In this document: one piece after another, positions 60,115-64,000 of the stretch
Numbering within the stretch: position 1 is the stretch's first letter
How the letters are laid out: each line of letters begins with the position of its first letter
Source of the DNA: Rapidithrix thailandica
Lineage (GTDB): Bacteria; Bacteroidota; Bacteroidia; Cytophagales; Flammeovirgaceae
Direction: 5' to 3'
NCBI RefSeq assembly: GCF_039710355.1
Contig: NZ_JBDKWZ010000002.1
Coordinates: 186,001-250,000 of the forward strand
Length of the DNA: 64,000 bases
Notes under the pieces: model-generated
Seen by the model: only the letters and a program-made list of their open reading frames with translations
Database searches by the model: none
Told to the model about the DNA's origin: nothing
Made by a program: the position numbers and the translations under genes

Positions 60115-61245
60115 CTACAGGTTTTCTTGTAAGAACTGCTCTAACTCCACAGGCCGTAAATCTTTTTTCACGATATTCCCTTCACTGTCCAGCAAAAAGT
60201 TAGTCGGAAATTTATGGATAGAGAATTTTGCAGACTCTACCCCCTCTTTGTCCCAATACTGAGGCCATGCTAGTTGGTATTTCCGGATCATATTCTGCCA
60301 ATTGTCTCTATGCCTTACTTTATCCGTGGAAATGCCTATAATTTCAAACCCCTTCTCTTTATAGGTTTCATAGGTGCTTTTTAAATGGGGAAATTGCGAT
60401 ATGCAAGGATGACAGCCACTGTACCAAAAATCTATAAAGGTGAATTGGTTGTTGGAAAAGGAGGCGTAATTCAACGGCTTGTCTTGTGGATCATAAGCAG
60501 GTAATGAGGGGAATTTTTTTCCATAATCGAGCTGAGCGGCTATGGCCAATTTTTCCTGAAGCACCTTCCCTGCATGCGTATTTTTCAATGAACCGGAAAA
60601 ACCATCTACCATCTCATCAAAGGTATTTTCATAACTAAACCTAAAAAGTCCGATAACCTTCCAAAAGGCGAAATAGGAATCCGGGTGAGTGTTTATATAC
60701 TCCAGCAATACCCGGTCCCCTTCCCGGTAATATCCTTTGAGTTCCTGCTCCAACGCTAGTTTTATTGACTTGGGAACCTTGTTTTGATAGTGATGATTCA
60801 GGCTGTCTCTTTTGATGTTGAACTGTATGCGTTTCTGGTTTACGGGGGCATAAGCTTTGAGATATTCCATTTCGTACTCCTTCATCGTTGCATTGTCTAC
60901 TTTGGGAGTCTCCCTTCCTGCAATCAGGTTGCACGTCACCGACTGGGTTCCGGGCTCAATCACAAAAAAGTAAGAATAATACCGCTCGCCATAACTCAAG
61001 GTAACTCCTTGAGGATAGGGAATAAACCCTTTGATGGTAAATTTCCGGTTTTCTACTCGTGCCTTTATGGTTTTTGCTACCTCTTTGGGATAGTAGTCCG
61101 AGTCAAACGACACGTTCAGTTGGATGACTCCCGAATCAGCATTGATATTTCCGTTGAGTGTAAAGGGTAAAAGAGCATCTTCCTGAGCAGAAAGAAAATG
61201 ACTTTGTAATAATACAAACAGTGTAATGAAAGAGGGTATACGCAT
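60115..61245 (-). CDS. TlpA-like thioredoxin-fold protein with N-terminal DUF4369-like domain
   Basis: 376 residues with a signal peptide (MRIPSFITLFVLLQSHFLSAQ). The N-terminal beta domain (about 25-130) fits DUF4369, followed by a helical linker. The thioredoxin domain (about 245-376) has FTFIDFWYSGCHPCISQFPHLKS with a CHPC redox site and the cis-Pro in KFPTNFLLDSEG. Such periplasmic proteins reduce disulfides, for example in cytochrome c maturation or on surface proteins. The 246 bases before 60115 show no terminator I trust. Confidence 0.88.
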   Translation of the reverse strand: MRIPSFITLFVLLQSHFLSAQEDALLPFTLNGNINADSGVIQLNVSFDSDYYPKEVAKTIKARVENRKFTIKGFIPYPQGVTLSYGERYYSYFFVIEPGTQSVTCNLIAGRETPKVDNATMKEYEMEYLKAYAPVNQKRIQFNIKRDSLNHHYQNKVPKSIKLALEQELKGYYREGDRVLLEYINTHPDSYFAFWKVIGLFRFSYENTFDEMVDGFSGSLKNTHAGKVLQEKLAIAAQLDYGKKFPSLPAYDPQDKPLNYASFSNNQFTFIDFWYSGCHPCISQFPHLKSTYETYKEKGFEIIGISTDKVRHRDNWQNMIRKYQLAWPQYWDKEGVESAKFSIHKFPTNFLLDSEGNIVKKDLRPVELEQFLQENL

Positions 61246-61459
61246 GGTTTCTATATTTAATGAGGACAGAAGAGATGAAATAAACGAAGGGGTTCATCAC
61301 GGTGAAGAGCATCAGAAATAAGGGATTGCCCCTTAAAAAGGATCAATATTATCAGATTCAGGGCTTTGAGTAACCGATAGTATATACAACTGTTCTTACA
61401 ATTGAATTGAACAGTCGACTTTCACTAACAGCAAGAGCCTGTGAAAGTTTTACGATCTC

Positions 61460-61765
61460 TTAAGATAGTTTTTTGGCTTCCGGTTTGAAAAATTTAGCTT
61501 CGGCGACAAAAGCCCCAAAAGGAATAACACTGGCTATTGCTAATAAAGCCTGAATTTTAATCGACCACCGGTATTCAAAACCGGCCCAAATGATCATTCC
61601 AATATATAACAAGAACAATAGCCCGTGAGCCATACCTACATGCCTTACTGCCTCAGGCATATCAAACATGTATTTCAAGGGCATCGCAACTCCCAATAAC
61701 AACAAGAGGGAAAGCCCTTCCAATATTCCGACTAAGCGAAGTTTGTTTAATAAAGTGGATAACAT
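61460..61765 (-). CDS. DUF3817 membrane protein
   Basis: 101 residues with three hydrophobic helices. LRLVGILEGLSLLLLLGVAMPLKYMFDMPEAVRHVGMAHGLLFLLY is the DUF3817 signature. The same domain occurs at the end of some sodium/proton or integral membrane proteins. Function unknown. It is a single gene on the minus strand. Confidence 0.88.
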   Translation of the reverse strand: MLSTLLNKLRLVGILEGLSLLLLLGVAMPLKYMFDMPEAVRHVGMAHGLLFLLYIGMIIWAGFEYRWSIKIQALLAIASVIPFGAFVAEAKFFKPEAKKLS

Positions 61766-61961
61766 ACTATGGATTATTTAATTAGCAATTGAATGATTGA
61801 TGCCACTAAGATAGTTCTCAGGTATTGATAAAAAAAATGAATTTGCATCAGAAATCCATGAGAACTTTCCTCTGTAGTTCTACTGCAAATACCTATAGGT
61901 AATTCACTCAAAATCAAGCTTCTTTCCTTGCTTTTCTATAGGCAAATTGCTACCTTCTTTT

Positions 61962-62735
61962 ATGAGCATTGAAGAGGCCAAGCATAGCGCTACGTTTAGT
62001 TTTTCGGGAAATCTGAATGATTTTCTGCCGGAAGAAAGTAAGAATGTCAATATTCCTTATCATTTCAAAAAACACCCTGCTGTCAAACACGCCATTGAGG
62101 CAATGGGAGTGCCTCATATTGAAGTGGATGGGATCCTGGTCAATCAGTGTCCGGTAAAGTTCGACTATCCACTTCAGGACAAGGACCGGGTTCAGGTATT
62201 TCCCATTGGGAGTTTCTCTACTATTCCTCAAGAAGGGCACTTACAAGCTCCGTTAAAGGCACACGAAGTAAAGTTTATTCTGGATGTACACCTCAGTAAA
62301 TTGAATGTATTTTTACGGCTGGCCGGCATTGATTCTTATTACAATAAGGATTATGACGATCCTGAGATTGTTCAATTGGCAGAAATCCACGGTCGCATCG
62401 CCCTTACCCGGGACAAAGGCCTTTTGCGCCGAAAAATTTTGAGCCGTGGCTATTGGATCCGCTCTACAGATCCGAAAGAACAATTTTGGGAAGTTATGCA
62501 CCGGTACAATTTATGGTCATCGGTACAATTAGTTCACCGTTGTGTCCAATGTAACACTACACTTGTCCCCATTGCCAAAGAGCGTATCCTCTCGCTCATT
62601 CCTGCTTTTATCTATAAAATGTATCGACAGTTTTACTACTGCCCGGCATGTCAAAAAGCGTATTGGGACGGACCGCATTTTCAATTAGTAAAACAATTGA
62701 TCGAAGAGTTCAAAGAACAACAGTCGTTGACATAA
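61962..62735 (+). CDS. Mut7-C RNase-like protein with N-terminal ubiquitin-like domain
   Basis: 257 residues from ATG 61962. The first 80 residues form the ubiquitin-like Mut7-C partner domain (PAVKHAIEAMGVPHIEVDGI, DKDRVQVFPI). The next part is the PIN-fold Mut7-C domain: FILDVHLSKLNVFLRLAGIDSYYNKDYDD with conserved Asp residues, and GRIALTRDKGLLRRK. A zinc ribbon ends it (CVQCN...CPACQK). Proteins with this layout are predicted ribonucleases related to eukaryotic Mut7; the target RNA is unknown. It is convergent with the C1 peptidase gene. Confidence 0.88.
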   Translation: MSIEEAKHSATFSFSGNLNDFLPEESKNVNIPYHFKKHPAVKHAIEAMGVPHIEVDGILVNQCPVKFDYPLQDKDRVQVFPIGSFSTIPQEGHLQAPLKAHEVKFILDVHLSKLNVFLRLAGIDSYYNKDYDDPEIVQLAEIHGRIALTRDKGLLRRKILSRGYWIRSTDPKEQFWEVMHRYNLWSSVQLVHRCVQCNTTLVPIAKERILSLIPAFIYKMYRQFYYCPACQKAYWDGPHFQLVKQLIEEFKEQQSLT

Positions 62736-62764
62736 AAAAGCCTCCCAAGTTTTCCATGGGAGGC
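62734..62764 (-). terminator. Terminator between the Mut7-C and peptidase genes
   Basis: GCCTCCCA pairs with TGGGAGGC across nine bases; on the minus strand it is followed by TTTTTT. It serves the peptidase gene and perhaps both. Confidence 0.85.
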
Positions 62765-62798
62765 CAATCTTCTTCAATAAACAATATTGACCAAAGTC

Positions 62799-63962
62799 TT
62801 ATTTTATGTTCAATTTATCTTTGATTCTTTTGGGAATTGCGTCTTTATGCACCAAAATCCCCACCGTTTTCAAACGCACATACGACTTGGACATATATAA
62901 ATACCCTCCGAGCTCATTGCTATCCCCCCAAGAGTTTTTCGTCAAATAGAATTTCACCCCATTATCGTCCACCATTGAACCCACCACATGCATCAAGTGG
63001 TCATCTGTAGTGGTAAAGTTATCAAAAGTTTCCTGACGCATTTCCTGGTCGATTACCTTTTCCGGAATAGAAGCAACCAGATCAATTTTACCATCTTCCC
63101 CTTTTACTTCTTTTTCAGGTACAATGGCCATTCCTTTTCCATGAGAGAAGGCCTTTTCACTCACATCTCCATCCCAAGCGATCGAAAAGCCGTTTTTCAA
63201 GGCATTGTCCATCACCTCTTCCAATTCATCAACAGTGACATTATAAAAAATGCCATTGGCCCAGTTGTCCGGCACTTCCAATACACAGGGTTGATAGAGA
63301 GGATAATTAGCAAAAGAGGTCAACTCGATGTAATTGCCGGCATCAAAGCCGATCACCTCTTTGGCATATGACTGCGGGGAATAAGTTTTACCCTGATATT
63401 CAAAGGATTCCGGTATTTTCCCCAAATACGTATCCAATACGGCTTCGTAAGCTTCTTTCCACTTAGGATCCAGGGCTTTTCCTTTACTTTCCAATACCCC
63501 ATCCAGCATTCCTTTTAACAAAGAAAATAACTGACCGTGATCGTGAAAGTCTTTACCATAGTTCAAGCCGTTGTATATTTCTTCCGGAACAATGCCATGT
63601 AAAGCGGCTGCGGTAATGACATCGTGCGACAAACTACCTTGTCCAAAGTTAGCCTTGCCTTGCATGCGTACATAATGATCCGCTTTCCGGGGGTAATTAT
63701 GCCGGACAAAATACATTTCGGAAATATCGTGTTGCCCTTTACCCATCCGTATAGCTTCAGACTCCAAAAAAGAAGAAGTGGCAAAGCTCCAACAAGTCCC
63801 GGTACGGGCTTGGTTCTTGATGCCTGTCACATCCACTTTGTGTTGGATTTTAAAATTGGGTTTTTCTTGTTTGACAGCTTGAGCGAATAACTGAGGCATG
63901 GAAGCCGCAGTTATACAAATCAAGCCTGCTACGGTTTTGCGCAGTTGATTGGTCATTTTCAT
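62799..63962 (-). CDS. Secreted C1-family cysteine peptidase
   Basis: 387 residues with a signal peptide (about 1-28, ending LFAQA). The papain-type nucleophile is Cys57 in KNQARTGTCWSFATSSFLES, the His is in DDHLMHVVGSMVD and the Asn in YLTKNSWGD. MYFVRHNYPRKADHYVRMQGK and the overall length put it with the bleomycin hydrolase/aminopeptidase C branch of Bacteroidota, which removes N-terminal residues or cleaves peptides. The mature protein starts without a long prodomain. It is likely periplasmic or surface-located. Confidence 0.9.
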   Translation of the reverse strand: MKMTNQLRKTVAGLICITAASMPQLFAQAVKQEKPNFKIQHKVDVTGIKNQARTGTCWSFATSSFLESEAIRMGKGQHDISEMYFVRHNYPRKADHYVRMQGKANFGQGSLSHDVITAAALHGIVPEEIYNGLNYGKDFHDHGQLFSLLKGMLDGVLESKGKALDPKWKEAYEAVLDTYLGKIPESFEYQGKTYSPQSYAKEVIGFDAGNYIELTSFANYPLYQPCVLEVPDNWANGIFYNVTVDELEEVMDNALKNGFSIAWDGDVSEKAFSHGKGMAIVPEKEVKGEDGKIDLVASIPEKVIDQEMRQETFDNFTTTDDHLMHVVGSMVDDNGVKFYLTKNSWGDSNELGGYLYMSKSYVRLKTVGILVHKDAIPKRIKDKLNIK

Positions 63963-64000
63963 AAGGGTTATTCATTCGTAGTATTAGGATACAAACCAGT

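Noticed and set aside
1..64000. tRNA, rRNA, insertion sequences, prophage or defence islands
   Set aside because: I looked on both strands and saw no cloverleaf, transposase, integrase, restriction or toxin-antitoxin genes.

Overview
The window is from a member of the Bacteroidota, most likely a marine Cytophagales-type bacterium. The evidence is a SusD-type lipoprotein, a TonB receptor with an N-terminal carboxypeptidase-like domain, GH92 and sulfatase enzymes, promoters of the TTTG-N19-TAnnTTTG kind, A-rich rather than Shine-Dalgarno leaders, and an XrtK/MSEP-CTERM pair. Base composition is uniform. I saw no rRNA, tRNA, insertion sequence, phage gene or CRISPR array.

Region 1 (1-8.3 kb) is a glycan/phosphorus utilisation locus: SusD end, purple-acid-type phosphatase, a frameshifted glycerophosphodiester phosphodiesterase, a beta-propeller/toroid protein, a DJ-1/PfpI protein and a GH92 mannosidase whose general-acid Glu is Gln. 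The set fits attack on phosphate-linked mannose or phosphodiester-bearing glycans. Region 2 (8.3-15.9 kb) has an inverted-repeat operator, then an FN3 membrane protein, a sodium/solute symporter, a 40-residue membrane peptide, an aspartate-carbamoyltransferase homologue lacking the aspartate-binding residues, and an asparagine-synthetase-like amidotransferase; after a terminator comes a divergent lysine-2,3-aminomutase-like radical SAM enzyme. I consider this the best candidate for an undescribed amino-acid-modifying pathway.

Region 3 (16.1-23.3 kb, minus strand) holds a TPR protein, the exosortase XrtK with its MSEP-CTERM substrate, DUF4159, rsmE and a lipoprotein. Region 4 (23.5-30.3 kb) is core metabolism: DUF1015, YceD-rpmF, fabH-efp-accB-accC and a two-cluster iron-sulfur protein. 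Region 5 (30.4-38.8 kb) is regulatory and envelope-related: a NrtR-type Nudix regulator with a striking double operator next to an MtfA peptidase, an ECF sigma factor overlapping an inner-membrane/coiled-coil/barrel protein, a lipoprotein with an internal duplication, and ablB.

Region 6 (39-45 kb) combines fabG, a KAS III-like protein with a broken catalytic triad, a second symporter, an acyl-CoA ligase and a secreted hydrolase, and looks like an ester/carboxylate uptake and activation unit. Region 7 (45-53 kb) has a helical-repeat protein, a TonB receptor, an AraC regulator, a MetX-like hydrolase and a sulfatase. Region 8 (53-64 kb, mostly minus) has an NAD-dependent epimerase-like protein and a GbsR/MarR regulator, a FUSC-type exporter, a short GT35 phosphorylase without the PLP lysine, a TlpA-like protein, DUF3817, a Mut7-C protein and a C1 peptidase.

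Two dispersed repeat families overlie the genes. Eight 31-35 bp hairpins between 30 and 55 kb sit in gaps between genes, with compensatory base changes. Seven copies of an 18-bp TTTCAG...TGAAA palindrome are present, two of them directly upstream of the GbsR/MarR gene and its neighbour, and so are candidate operators.
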